This document shows, piece by piece, positions 32,436-44,000 of a DNA stretch of 64,000 nt. The stretch covers positions 8,060,001-8,124,000 of the forward strand of contig OW051473.1 in the NCBI GenBank assembly GCA_932521025.1, read 5' to 3'. Both the position numbers and the translations under genes were made by a program. This DNA comes from Oscheius onirici (taxonomy: Eukaryota; Nematoda; Chromadorea; Rhabditida; Rhabditidae). The notes beneath the pieces were generated by a model. It worked only from the letters and a program-made list of their open reading frames with translations. It did not search any database and was not told the DNA's origin. Positions within the stretch are counted from its first letter, which is position 1. Every line of letters begins with the position of its first letter.

Positions 32436-34840
32436 ATGCCTCATCAATTGCATGTTGTTATTAAGAAGAAAACCAGTAAGTTTACGGAATCTTACAACTT
32501 TCGGGAGAGATCAAAAATCTCGCCTCGGTTGTATTCATTCACCGAATGGCATTTATCCGCTGTAGAAGCTGGTGAGCTCGTCGAAGCGTAAGGCAGGAAT
32601 TTACACCTCGTTGACTTCCTTCCCTCACCTTTTGATATTTGAAGCTTGTTCAATAAATAAGAGCCAGACAAATACTAATATTTCATTTGTTGGAAGCTCC
32701 TCTTCCGTGTTCCGCAATCCTTGCTTTAGGCTGTCCACTGACAAATGGCTCCCATCTACGTGAACTAAAAACACGTTGACGCTACTCACACCGCTTTCTT
32801 GAATGAACTTATTGGTTTGGATAGTCGCAAACCGCTGCTTACACCGAAATCCTTTTTCGAAATCTGTATTATGACTTTTTCAAATTCTAGAATTCAAATT
32901 TTGTTCGCCCAACTGGAATTCTTTTATAAGAAACTACGTCAAATTTGGACCCAATATGAGCAAGAATACTTTTTTTACCCAGTGCTTGTTCGAAAGTTGT
33001 ACTGTGTTATTCGAAACTACAAATGCAACTATTCCAAATTCAATTTAATTACAGTTTTCGCGGTTTCTGTGTAGTTGAAACAAATCGTTTTGTTTTCTGA
33101 TTCTAAGTACTGCTGATTTCTACAAGAGTGTCGTTTAAAAATACCGCTCAATTTCAGTGTCGCGGCTATATATGAAGTTAAAGAGCGTCATCAACATCGC
33201 ATTCTGGCACATAGCACTATATTGCTTTGTCATAGTTTATGTAATTGCCGGTGGATATGCTTTTCATCATTGGGAAGGCCGGTTTGAAGATCATTTGCAT
33301 CACCATCAGAGGCATCTTTTTGACCTAAACTAGCAAACTCATATTTTCAGAGCTGCGATAATCAATATTCGGGAGAATGTGCTCAATAGGTTGATGGATT
33401 GCACAAAGAGAGAAGAAATAGACCGTGAATTGGTCTACTTCCTGAAAAACATATCAGTTCTGAATGTGACCTTAGAAAATTACTTTATTTACAACGATCC
33501 TTTACAGGTAACAAGAACTTTTCTCCAAAACCTTTTTCAGAATGTCCCAAAACGATGGACAATTGAAAGTAGTATACTCTTCTCCTTCACTATTCTCACA
33601 ACAATCGGGTAAGAAAACTTTGCATCATGGTCATAAAACGCAAAATACCTATAGGTATGGAAACGTCGTGCCTATGACAGAAAACTGCAAAATATTCACT
33701 ATGGCGTACGGGGCTCTAGGAATTCCTCTCTTTCTTATTACTATTGCCGATCTGGGAAAGTTTACAAAAACTGGTAAGTGTTCTTCTCATTTCTTTAAAT
33801 ATTTCTTTCAGCAATCATGTGGTTCCTGGCTCAAATCTGTCCAAAAGCTCTGAAGAAACAGGGTGATCGGAGCATTATACGAGAAATGGGCGAGGTAGTC
33901 TGCTATTTTTTTTAATTTAAATGTTGTCTTAGGTTCTTCTGGTAACAGGTCTTTTGCTCATATTCATTGTCATCGGCTCAGCACTTCTTCCAATGTGGGA
34001 GACACAATTATCCTATTTTGACAGTGTCTATTTTTCTTATATGTAAGTTTATTTGATTAGGGTATCAGATAGTCTAAACAATAAGACATAAAAGATGGTT
34101 CACGACGTATGCAACACTTTCTTCTTAATTCAATCTTCCTATTGTTTGTTTTCAGGAGTCTAACAACTATCGGTCTCGGCGACATAGTGCCCAGGTATAC
34201 TCTCGTATTTACAAACAGTCAAATGTTACAGACGAATGGACTTTCTTCTCCCAACACTAATCTACATCACTGTCGGTCTTTGGCTGACCACTGCACTTGT
34301 CGAACAGCTAGTTGATGTATTCAGAATAGTCCACTATGCCGGAAGGAAAATCACCCAATACAAAGATGCAAGATTTTGGTTCTTTACTATTTTATACACG
34401 AATTTTCAGCTGACAGTCTGGCTGGGAAATCAAAAATTGACAGTTGGCGGTCTAATCACTACTGTTTGTCGACGTGTAGGCATGTCTGACGCCATGATCA
34501 GTATGTTTTACAACTTTTTTTTATAAAACTATATTTAGATACGGTTAATTGGGATCGAGTCGTCATGCAGGCCATGTCAGGCAAGGCTCCGACAGCTATT
34601 CCGGTCTTTCCGTGGCATCTGTCAGAATTCTATGACCATGACCCTCCATTAATTGACCTCAGTATCGATCTGGATCAGCAGGAGGTATAGTCTTTCGAGA
34701 TGTAGTTAAGGGCTGATCCTTTAAAGGCTCAGGGTTCGTTCTATTGTTCTCGGCCGCCTCGACGAAGGGATAGTCAGCTGAGTGCACCGACAATCAATTG
34801 GAAGCGACGGTTGGAAGAAGACCTTCTAGAAGACATCTAA
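32436..34840 (+). CDS. Two-pore-domain potassium channel (TWK/K2P type)
   Basis: About 400 residues. M1 is INIAFWHIALYCFVIVYVIA, followed by an extracellular helical cap region with the N-glycosylation-type site NISVLNVT. Pore 1 has the selectivity filter TTIGYGNVVP and pore 2 the filter TTIGLGDIVP. M2 to M4 are MAYGALGIPLFLITIADLGK, LLLIFIVIGSALLPM and LIYITVGLWLTTALVEQLVD. This is the K2P plan with GYG/GLG filters, so it should carry a background K+ leak. The N-terminal exon (32436-32475) joins in phase to the exon at 33158 across a 682-nt intron. An alternative start is the in-frame ATG of MKLKSVINIA at about 33175. The tail is short, ending RRLEEDLLEDI. Nematodes have dozens of TWK paralogues, so no symbol is given. 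Confidence 0.93.
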
Positions 34841-35346
34841 ACTTTTCTTCTCTTATCCACGTTTTATCACTTTAGTCAAATGAATTCCATGCCCCATTCA
34901 TAAACTTTCCCGCCATTTTTGCCGGTGGGCCCGGCTGTTGAGTGCTTTTAGATAAGGAGAGTCTATTATTCTCGATGCGTTCCGCATCTCCCAACAGGCG
35001 TTCTGGCTGGTTATTTGCGCGCCATCGCAGCACATTTGAATACGGGGTTACGCTACCTAGGCGCTCTTGCCCTTGTGACGCGTCTTTGCCCTTGTTTTTT
35101 GTGTTCGTCATCCGGCCCTCCCCGGTCGTGATGACAGTCATCCACATGCCATCTGCGATCACAATGCAGCAGACCTTTTGTCCCATCCCTTGCTACTATT
35201 CTACTAGACTAATCTAATGTGATTCCTTTGCAACTCATTAACTTTTTTCCCGATGGGGCGGGTCCTAATAAATTGTCTTCTGGGATGGTAATTTCCGCTG
35301 CTCATCTGTTCTTTTCCAGCAACTCTCACATATTCACACTTTTCAG
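34841..35346. other. Intergenic region
   Basis: About 500 bp between the channel gene and the PIP-box gene. Short ORFs on both strands look like chance. Confidence 0.4.
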
Positions 35347-36873
35347 ATGCGTTTTGTAGACGATACAGAACTAACAGTTTTCTTATGGAGACACGTCTTC
35401 CCGACCCTGGAGATGAGAAAACTAGTCCTGGAAGCCAACGACTCATTGACAAGTCGACTCGAAGAGGTTTTCCTTACTTTTCTGCTGCTAATAATATGTT
35501 CCAGCTTGTTCTCGAAACGAAGAATTGGCGATTCTCTGAAAGTGATCTGTCTATGGCCTTTGAAAAACTGTCAAAAAATGTAAGAATTTTGAAAGTTTTT
35601 TAAAAGCGGCGTTTTAGGAAGATTTGATAGTGAAGATTAAATCAGTCAGCTATGTTGTGGGAAAGGAGCGAGAACGAGAGTTTGTGGACGAATACTTTGG
35701 CTTGAATGTGGCGGTAGAAAACAGTAATCCAGTAGCGGAAAACTTGGCAAAGTGATTCATAACAAGAAACAAATCGCATTTTAGACAGAGCCTATGTCTA
35801 TGCTAGCTTCTGTCGTATCAATAGCCATCTACCCCAAGGACATTCTCTCGACTTCGTTTCTCCTATCCATGCTGTGTCCCGCTGTGCTGCCGGCTTTGAA
35901 GCGGATTTCCGCCTCGAAAAAACTCAACCTTGCTCAGGTAAACAATATTAGTTTTCATTTTCATAGCTACAAACTTAGGCTCTGATTTCGTATATTCAAA
36001 AAGCTGTGATTGACAACAACGCAGGAGAGGACCCAGTCATGAAAGAAAACATCAATTTCTTGAAGAGTTTGCTCAAAGCCATCGAGGATATCCACGACAA
36101 GTTTGATGAGATCAAAAACACCAGAATGGGACTACGAGCCGCTTTTGAAGTAGCCAACAAGTTTCTGGTTCTGTGTGAAACTGGAGGAAACGTGAGTTAA
36201 AAAAATTGTTATTTTGTACAAAAGAAACTTTAGCTGAGTCCTGCTCTGAAAGAAGTCTACCAAATAATTGACAATGTAGTTGAAAACTATACGGAAGTTC
36301 AAGCGCTCGCTCCAAACCTCCAACAAAGCAAGCCATCTTTTTTTAACGAAATCGAGAGAGTTGGTCAATCGGTAGTGGACAGACTCTCAATAGTAGCACC
36401 GTTCCCGAGTCTCACGTCGTTTTCTCCATCTCTCAGGTAAAAAGCAAAAGACAGTTTTTAAACTTTGCTTTAGAACCCCAACTCCGAAAATACAGACTCC
36501 TCGACGTGAATTTGGAAGCTCCATGGCTAACAAAGTAGAAGTTAAGACTCCTACAATCAAAACACCCAGCACTCGGGTTTATACATTCATCAAGTAAGAA
36601 AAGTCCTGAAGCTCAACTTGATGGTTTAGCAATAACACGCCTACACCTATAAGAAATCCAATTCTGGCATTACAAGACCTTTTGGAAGCAGAAAAGGAGA
36701 ATATCGACCCGAACGCTGACGCCTATTTGGTGGAAATGGGAGCTGAGAAGAATGATGTAACACCAGCTCGTCCGAAGAAAGGAAAAGGACTTAGAGTCCG
36801 TAAGAGTTTGACAAACTCCAATCCTGTTAAACGCGCTCCAAACCAAAGGAGCATTTTAACCTTTTTCAAGTAG
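35347..36873 (+). CDS. Predicted PCNA-binding cell-cycle protein with KEN box and PIP box (possible PARI relative)
   Basis: Eight exons, about 420 residues. The N-terminal 270 residues are helical (MRFVDDTELTVFLWRHVF; ASVVSIAIYPKDILSTSFLL; NFLKSLLKAIEDIHDKFDEI). The C-terminal part is disordered, with a cluster of TP sites (RTPTPKIQTPRRE, VKTPTIKTP, NNTPTPIR) of CDK type. A KEN box with downstream Pro (KENIDP, codons from 36694) is an APC/C-Cdh1 degron motif. The last residues are QRSILTFFK, a textbook PIP box (Q-x-x-I-x-x-F-F). These features predict a nuclear replication or repair factor that binds PCNA and is degraded in G1. A C-terminal PIP and a helicase-like helical body are also found in PARI/PARPBP. 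I see a possible resemblance around residues 150-240, but it is unproven. A polyadenylation signal is at 36928-36933. Confidence 0.75.
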
Positions 36874-36927
36874 TAATCTCTGTACAAAGTAAGTCTGTTT
36901 TCGGGTTAAATCTGTGCATCTGTTCCT

Positions 36928-36933
36928 AATAAA
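36928..36933 (+). terminator. Polyadenylation signal of the PIP-box gene
   Basis: AATAAA 55 nt after the stop at 36873. Confidence 0.55.
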
Positions 36934-37152
36934 AACATCGAAAACAACTCCTCGTTCAAATTTGACCTTGTTTTTCAAACGAGAGGTGGGGAATTAGATC
37001 CTATCGGACTTGTCATGTGCAGTACGAGTGACAAGGAAGAAATTTATTCCAAGGATGACAATTTTGAACAATAGGGTAGTCTTTTCTATGAAATTTCTGT
37101 TATACACGTAGTGAGGGAAAAGGACACTTGGCTAATCTTTACCTATGACACT

Positions 37153-38795
37153 CTATTTGGAGTTCTTGAGGTAACCGAAATGCATACGTAATTGTTCGAA
37201 GAAGATGAAAGTCAAAACGGTGTGGGGAGCGAGACGAACCCAAGCCGGCATGAATCCTTTGAAGAAACTCGTGGGACCCGTCTTTGCCGTATAGACAAAG
37301 CAGTCCATGATGCTCTTGAACTGGCCAGTCGGGGCATTCATCATCCGAGTCTTCATTACGTCCATCGGCTGCGTCATCACGGTGGCAATACTCGCCTGGA
37401 AATTGTTTTTTTGCATGGAATTTGCTCCGATTCAGAGAGTAAGATGTTGAAAAACTTCTGTAACCGCCATTTTTTCACCTCTTTCTTAAAACTTTTGTAA
37501 GATTCAAATTCAGCATAGTCGCTCTAATAGACTGCCGTTATGGGGTAGTTTGTTTTTTCCGTGCCTAAACAGCGTGATGTACTATGAAAAAAAGTCATAT
37601 TTTGTTACGTCCTTTAGCAAAAGTCATACACGTTCTTTAGCAAATCGACGAATCCGTATTTGAAAAGCATAATCCTTATATGAATAAAAAGCTATGGTGT
37701 CTGTGGCTAACTCTGTTTGTTTGTCTGTCTGTTTGACTTGACGAAGTCGTCTGGTAAGATTTTTTAAACAGCGCGCTTGCTCGCCAATTTTTAAGGTTCG
37801 CGTCGAGTCAACAAAACAAAAATACCCAGGTTTAGAGTTTTAGAACTGCGTAAGTTAGAACCGAGCGCAGTGGCCCAGAAACATGTTTGACAGAAACGCA
37901 TGTAAATAACTATTCTGAATAAGGACTATTTCAAAATTCCCATTAAAATGTGTTTTTCTGCTGAAATGGTCTAGAAAAAGAGAAAACAATGGTAAAATAC
38001 TTACCGCCATGAAACTGGCACTGAAATGTGTAGCCAAATTGTCCTTTGCGATTCCGCTCTCAATCATCATCTGCTTGATCTGATCGTAGAAGGACAGTTG
38101 CCCGATTGTCATTAAAACAGCACGACATGTGGCCATAGTAGCGCCTAGAAGCTTAATTCAAAAACAACTTTTCAAAGCCATACCGTTAAACAGCCTGGCT
38201 GTTCCTTCCTCTTTCATGATTCTGAGAACTCCATCCAGAGCATGCTTGTAGTTCCTTCGCTCGGCTGCTGGCAACTGAAAAACAAAAATAGCAAATAGAA
38301 ACCAATACTGAAACCTCACCTTTACATCATTTTGCATTCTGACATTAACTAGATCTCCCGGCGTGCCTACGAGACCTCCCAAGGCTCCTGAGAATCCCGC
38401 CAAAAAAGTTTTCTGGTAAAAAGGAAGGGGTTGATCCGAAGGAAACTGTTTCTTTAACGTTTCATAGACTCCGAATCGTGTTGTGGAATAGGTCAACTGT
38501 CGAAGGAGAGAAGCGGAAATACCTTCAAACAAGTTTTTATAAGAAAGTCTCAAAAGTTTACCGTTGTAGAAAGCTAGGACTCCATCCGACGTGTATAACC
38601 TCACAGCCATTTGTCCTAGTCCAATTTTGCCCGCTTGCTGTGTTTGAAGATGCACCTAGAAGAATTAAAATTGAATAGACCAAAAACAGGGCTTACCTTT
38701 AAAAGATCGAGTGGATGGGTGCAGAGGGCAGCTCCTGCAGAGGCCAATCCTCCAAAATACCATCTTCCTATTCTCTGTTCTTGCTTCGTACTCAT
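37153..38795 (-). CDS. Mitochondrial dicarboxylate-type carrier (SLC25A10-like)
   Basis: Six exons give 288 residues, matching the usual length of SLC25A10. The three carrier repeats each show the signature: HPLDLLKVHLQ, TPGDLVNVRMQ and QPMDVMKTRMM (P-x-[DE]-x-x-x-[KR]). The second halves include YNGISASLLRQLTYSTTRFG and FKGFMPAWVRLAPHTVLTFI. The N-terminus (GRWYFGGLASAGAALCTHPL) and the YSTTRFGVYE segment are characteristic of dicarboxylate/2-oxoglutarate carriers. It should exchange malate or succinate for phosphate or sulfur oxyanions across the inner mitochondrial membrane. The ATG lies 5 nt after a TTTTCAG acceptor, suggesting spliced-leader addition. One intron (about 37418-38005) is unusually long and carries a CTGTCTGTCTGT tract. 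Confidence 0.92.
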
Positions 38796-40061
38796 CTTGC
38801 CTGAAAATAAATCATTGCAAATGCCGTGAAGAAGCGGAAATGTATTGATTCTTGACGTAAGAACGAGGCCATTATAAGATTGCTGGACAAACAAGTGCTG
38901 GACACAAATAAAACAAGCAGATGGCGGGACGTTTCTCTAGGAAAAGGCAGTGAGAGAATGCAGGAAAGCGATGCAAGAAGTGCCGCTCAGCGCTTTTGGA
39001 GAAAATCGACGTCTCTTATCAAAACATGGGGAGAACTGAGCGAAGCAAACAGAAAACAACGAAATCAGCCGAAAGGACAAAAAAACGTTTGTAACAGACA
39101 ACAGCCTCGTCTCGTCGAACAGACACCATTATAATGGAAAAACTTTCACGTGGAGGCTTGAATACAGATGTCATACGAGACCCTGTGATGCCATGCCAAT
39201 CGATTTTCGAAGTGTGGTAAAGTGGCACCTGTTTGCGATCAGAGATGAGGTGACCTAGCGAGATGGCCAGGGTCGACGCCCAAAGAACGAGTGCCATCAT
39301 GACGATAACGTAATATAAAGCGAGAGAGAGCAGCTGTATAGAAACGGGTGTAAACATGGCTACTAGGAGGGAATCCCTGATGAACCGAAAGAGAAGAAAA
39401 GCAGACAGCGCTTAATGGCGCCTCTTTATGTTTGACGGTGAACAAACGTGCAAAGTACGAGAACAGCCAAGGGCACGGAGTCTCTAGCAAACAGTTTGAG
39501 ATTGAGACGAGTTTAAAAATTGGCGGAAAACCTGACAGTTGGTGCTCCTTTGACCTCTCAGTCTAGACCTGGCAAAACGGGGCCTTCTGATGGAACTATT
39601 AAAAAATCGAATTTTTAACAGCCATTAATTTCATCCAAAGTTTTTATTGGAGATCAAAGAAAGTTCAAAATTGGCGGGAAGCCTGATTGTTGACGCTCAT
39701 TTGAACTCTGCCCAGACTTGTTAAAAAAGCCTACCATTAGGTCCTGATGTTGATGTGAAGGCACCATTAGGAAATCCACTTTCCGAACACCCCTTAATTT
39801 CAGCGCCTCTTCCATTCCCTCTCCTCTGCTCTGTGGCCACTCTGAAAAGCAATTGTGGGCATTAATTCACATCCACGAGTGCTCATCACTCACTTTTCTC
39901 ACTCTTTTCCTCATTTTTCTTGTTTACTATATACTACGGCAGTGACCCCGAAAATATTGATCTCGGCGTCCAATTGAGCCCCTCCTGCCACCTGCTGCGT
40001 CTATTTTTGTCCTTACGACAATCTTTTTATGGCTTCTTGATAATTTAATTTTCAGTTGGAT
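38796..40061. other. Intergenic region between carrier and GOLGA7-like genes
   Basis: About 1.3 kb. The only protein-like item is the ORF at 39019-39357. The rest shows nothing I can name. Confidence 0.4.
39019..39357 (-). CDS. Possible small single-pass membrane protein
   Basis: A 112-codon ORF whose N-terminus has a convincing hydrophobic helix (ALYYVIVMMALVLWASTLAI) followed by a polar, basic tail (SDRKQVPLYHTSKIDW, FKPPRESFSIIMVSVRRD). It has no homologue I recognise. Only one hydrophobic stretch supports it, so it may be chance or an exon of something larger. Confidence 0.3.
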   Translation of the reverse strand: MFTPVSIQLLSLALYYVIVMMALVLWASTLAISLGHLISDRKQVPLYHTSKIDWHGITGSRMTSVFKPPRESFSIIMVSVRRDEAVVCYKRFFVLSADFVVFCLLRSVLPMF

Positions 40062-40650
40062 ATGAAAAAGCTCACTGTTCACGATAGAAAAAAGCTCCAT
40101 ATACAGAGAAATTATTCAAAGGGCACGCATATCTCTTTCAAGACGGACTATCCACGTGATATTGAACATTTGGTTAGAAGAAAGATTTTTAGGAAGGTTT
40201 TTTATACAAATTTGCAGATAGATGAAGATTCCTGGACGTCATTTATTACCGAATTGAATTACTTGTACGAAGATGCCGAAAAGATAACAAGTCGCGCTAT
40301 CTGTGAAACCATGGCTGGATTGGTTACGTGCTATCTGGCGAGGTAGGAAACAAAATTAAAAAAATGTTTTAAAAAAATGTTCAGAATGTGTTATACACCG
40401 ATTGGATACCAGAAAATGGACAAGATTGATGAATTTTTGTTGGAGAAAAACAAAAAAGTAATGGTTCCGAAGGGTCTCTATGTGGTGAACCCTATAGAGA
40501 AGGGTTTCAGAGCTGTGAGTAGTTCTCCTTTTTTAAATTTTATGTTGTCATTTCCAGCTGGAAATAACCCTGCTTCACGAGATACTAGAGCTCAAACAAC
40601 GGCCAGATATATACCAGAATTTGCCGAAGAGTCCGCTAATACCGAGATAA
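40062..40650 (+). CDS. Golgin subfamily A member 7 / ERF4-like protein
   Basis: Four exons give 152 residues. The segments HIQRNYSKGTHISFKTDYP, ELNYLYEDAEKI, GYQKMDKIDEFLLEKNKKV and PKGLYVVNPIEKGFRALEIT align throughout with GOLGA7. The human protein has the equivalent IQRDYSSGT, LNNLYAEAEK and [20 protein letters not shown]. GOLGA7/Erf4 is the obligate accessory subunit of the DHHC9/Erf2 palmitoyltransferase, which S-acylates Ras-type GTPases on Golgi and ER membranes. The protein has a short N-terminal and a slightly longer C-terminal extension (LKQRPDIYQNLPKSPLIPR). The ATG at 40062 is 6 nt after a TTTTCAG acceptor, probably a trans-splice site. The ERF4 domain is complete. Confidence 0.9.
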
Positions 40651-40751
40651 GACGCTCACCTACACGCCTAAGCTGAAGATCTCCTGTCAATGCTTTCTGT
40701 ACGTAACTGCCTTTTTCGCCATGTCATAATAAGCATTTTTACGCAAAAAAC

Positions 40752-40757
40752 TTTATT
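40752..40757 (-). terminator. Candidate polyadenylation signal of MED12
   Basis: AATAAA on the minus strand, 280 nt past the MED12 stop. It sits about 100 nt from the end of the convergent GOLGA7-like gene. Confidence 0.4.
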
Positions 40758-41036
40758 GACGACAGAGATTCAGATCAAATAGGGACTCATGCAAATAATA
40801 TCAGTATAAGATACGAAAAACCCGTAGAAAAAATAGCAGACAAGGAGACTCAAGGCTTAAGTTAATAAAATAGGAGGGTATAGACAAAAGTTACAAGAAA
40901 CATTATATATATTTTACAAAATTAGAGGGGAAAATTCCAGTAGCCGTTTGATGACACATTAGTTTACTCACCAATAAATAGTCTGTGGGTGCCTACTTAA
41001 AACCGAGTAGTTTGAAGATTTCGCCAGAAAAATCTT

Positions 41037-44000
41037 CTAGTAGGGTGGACCCTGGTACTGATTCTGATGACCGTATTGTGGCTGCTGTTGCTGTTGCGCC
41101 ATCATCCTGAGAAAACAAACTTAGTCTAACAAAAAACAGTTGTACCTCTGCTCGTACATCATATTTTGCTGTTGTTGTGTGTACTGTGGCTGATGCATTC
41201 CCTGGTTCGGTGGTATTCCCTGTCCCGGGACCATTTGTCCTCCCATCTGAGACTGCATCGGTCCACCCATGCTACTCATCATCTGTCCCTGACTCGGCAT
41301 CCGTTGCATTCCAGGACCTGGCTGTTGCATAGCACCGGCAGGGTAGCCCTGTTGACTCATGGAAGGACCTGAAATTATATTTTGGACAAAAACTCGTAGT
41401 AACAGGTACCATAGTTTCCAGACTGTGGCCCCATCTGGCCAGATTGGTAGCCCTGCGAACTGTATCCGCCGCTCATTTGGGAAGAATATGATCCAGACAT
41501 TGGACCGCTCATCTGCTGAGGTCCACCAGGCATCTGACTCTGAGCACCCTGCATCTGCGGATGTCCACCCATTTGCTGAGAATGAGCCATTGAAGGCTGG
41601 GCAGGCATTCCTCTGTTTGGCATGCTTTGAGGCATAGAACCTTAACCAAAGATTTGAAAACTAAACGATTGAAATCTTACCTTGAGACATGCCATGCTGC
41701 TGTGCCATTCCTGCGCTCATATAGGTTGGAGTGGTTTCTTGAGTTCGCTGTGCCATGGACCTAAAATGTTGTTTGTTGAAAATTTTCTTGAAGTTTTACA
41801 TGTGAGACTGCATAGGTTGTTGGCTAGACATTCCCATCTGATGTTGAGATGCAGCCATTCCCTGTCCACTCATCGTCATGTGTCCCTGCTGACTGCTCAT
41901 TCCTCCACGCATCTCCGCCATGCTACTTGGCATGCCACTTTGTTGAGGCATTCCCTGTCCCATCATCTGACCCGACTGTTCCATTCTCATCTGATGAGCC
42001 TGTATCTGAGCTTGAGTCATGGCTGGTCGAGCCTGCTGTTGCATCTGTCCCTGATGTTGAGGTTGTTGTCCACCCACGGTGTAGCCGGGAGGAGGAGCTC
42101 CTCCGTGTTGTTGCATTCCAGCATGAGACATTTCAGGATGGGAAGGAGCACCCATTCCAGGTTGGGGCATTCGTTCAGTCATTCCATGTCCACTCATATC
42201 CTGAGACTGACCGCCCATTACATGGGCCATCTGACTTTGAGGTTGGGCAACCCGCTGTTGAGGCATGGATTGACCACCAGGGACCATGTTACCCATTGCT
42301 CCTTGATGCTGCATAACTCGTGGCATATCTTGAACACCTCCAGGCCCTCCTTGGTGACCTCCCTGGAACGAAATTTGATGAAAATATATAACATTCTTAC
42401 CATGTTCTGTTGCATTCCCTGTCTTCCCATCTGTTGACTTTGTGGACCTTCCATGGTCGACGGTTGTTCACTCATTTCTGCAGTTCTGGGTCCTGCTCCT
42501 ATTCCGTGTCCAGGATGCCCCATGCCCTGAGGTGGCATCCTTTGTTGTCCCATACCTGGGCCCATTTCTCTGCCAGCCATTCCCGGTCCCATATTTCCTT
42601 GTGACATTCCAGAAGACATATTCTGGGCTGACATTCCTACTCCATAAGCACCAGGTTGTTGTTGTGGAGGCATACCACCAGGTCCGGACATGCCCGTTGG
42701 TTTTTGTTCCATTCGTGCAGACATCATCAAAGGCTGCATAGGAGCCGGTTGGTTAGCATATCCACCTCCAGGTTGCAGTTGTCCAGCTTGAAGCATTTGC
42801 TTCGTGTCCATACTCGGTACTCTTGGCATAGAATTGGCTCCAGGATGCATCTGTTGCTGTCTTTGTTGTTGGCTCATCATAGCCGCACGATGATCTTGTT
42901 GTGCCATCATTGCTGATCGATCTGTAACTTAAATTTTAGAAAACTAAACAAGATAAAGTACCCATAGTGTTTCCAGGTTGTTGAGGATGTTGTTGAGGTT
43001 GACCACGATAGGGCATGTTCTGTGGATTGTGCGCTGGCATCACCGGCTGCCCTTGATTAGGATTAGCAGTTTGCTGAGGTGGCATGTGAGGATTTTGCTG
43101 CTGCTGTTGCATCGACTGGCCCTGCTGTGATGACATCGAAGAAATTGAATGCTGAGACATTGAGCTATGTTGCTGTTGTTGCTGTTGCTGCTGAGCAGCC
43201 ACTGACTGATGCTGCCCCTGCATAGGATGATGCTGTTGCGTCATTCCACGATGTATTCCAGGATTAGGTTGAGGTATTTGTGGCTGATTCGAAAGTTGGG
43301 ACCCCATATGCTGATTTGATTGCATGTGTGGCTGTTGAGCTGGGTTGAGCTGCTGCTGGCTTGCCATTTGCGAATGTTGCGTGGGATGAGTCGTCATCGA
43401 GGGATGTTGTTGGGCTTGCGGAGGTGGTAATTGGCTCGGCTGGGAAGTGCTCATTCCGGGATTCATAGAAGACTGAGGATGCGACCGCATATGATGTTGC
43501 TGTTGCTGATGTTGCTGCTGCTGTCCTGGATGCATCTGCATTTCCCGTTGCATATGAGCATGCTGTTGAGCCTGTTGATGCGATGGAGGCTGTGCTGTTG
43601 GCATTTGGGGAAGCTGTGGCATTTGGGACGGTGTAGGTCCACCTTAAACAAATTGTACTTCTTTCTGTCGTCTTTTCTTACTTTGAGATGGAATGTTAGA
43701 GGAACGAGTCTGCATTTGCGGTTTCTGTGGTGCTTGAGGAGGAGGTTGAGCTGGTCCACTAGCGTAACTAGCTGCAGATGAGGGCATTAGTGGAGCATCT
43801 AACAAATATCACTTCGATTTCGTTTAACTGCTCAAACGTACCCTGCATCGGGGGTTTGAACTCATTATGGTCATTATGAACCTGTGGTTTGAATTCCTGA
43901 GTAGGAGCCGTTGAAGGCATAGGTTGCGGATGTGCTGCTGGAAGCCCTGAAGAATTAGAAATCGAAACATAGACAATAATCTAGAAACGACAACTTTTAG

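Noticed and set aside
37500-38004. Separate gene inside the long carrier intron
   Set aside because: No coherent ORF. The sequence is AT-rich with a CTGT tract, more like repeat-derived intron DNA.
41682-42437. 251-codon plus-strand ORF rich in His, Leu and Ser
   Set aside because: It is the antisense shadow of the Gln/Met/His-rich C-terminus of MED12, which fits the gene structure on the minus strand.
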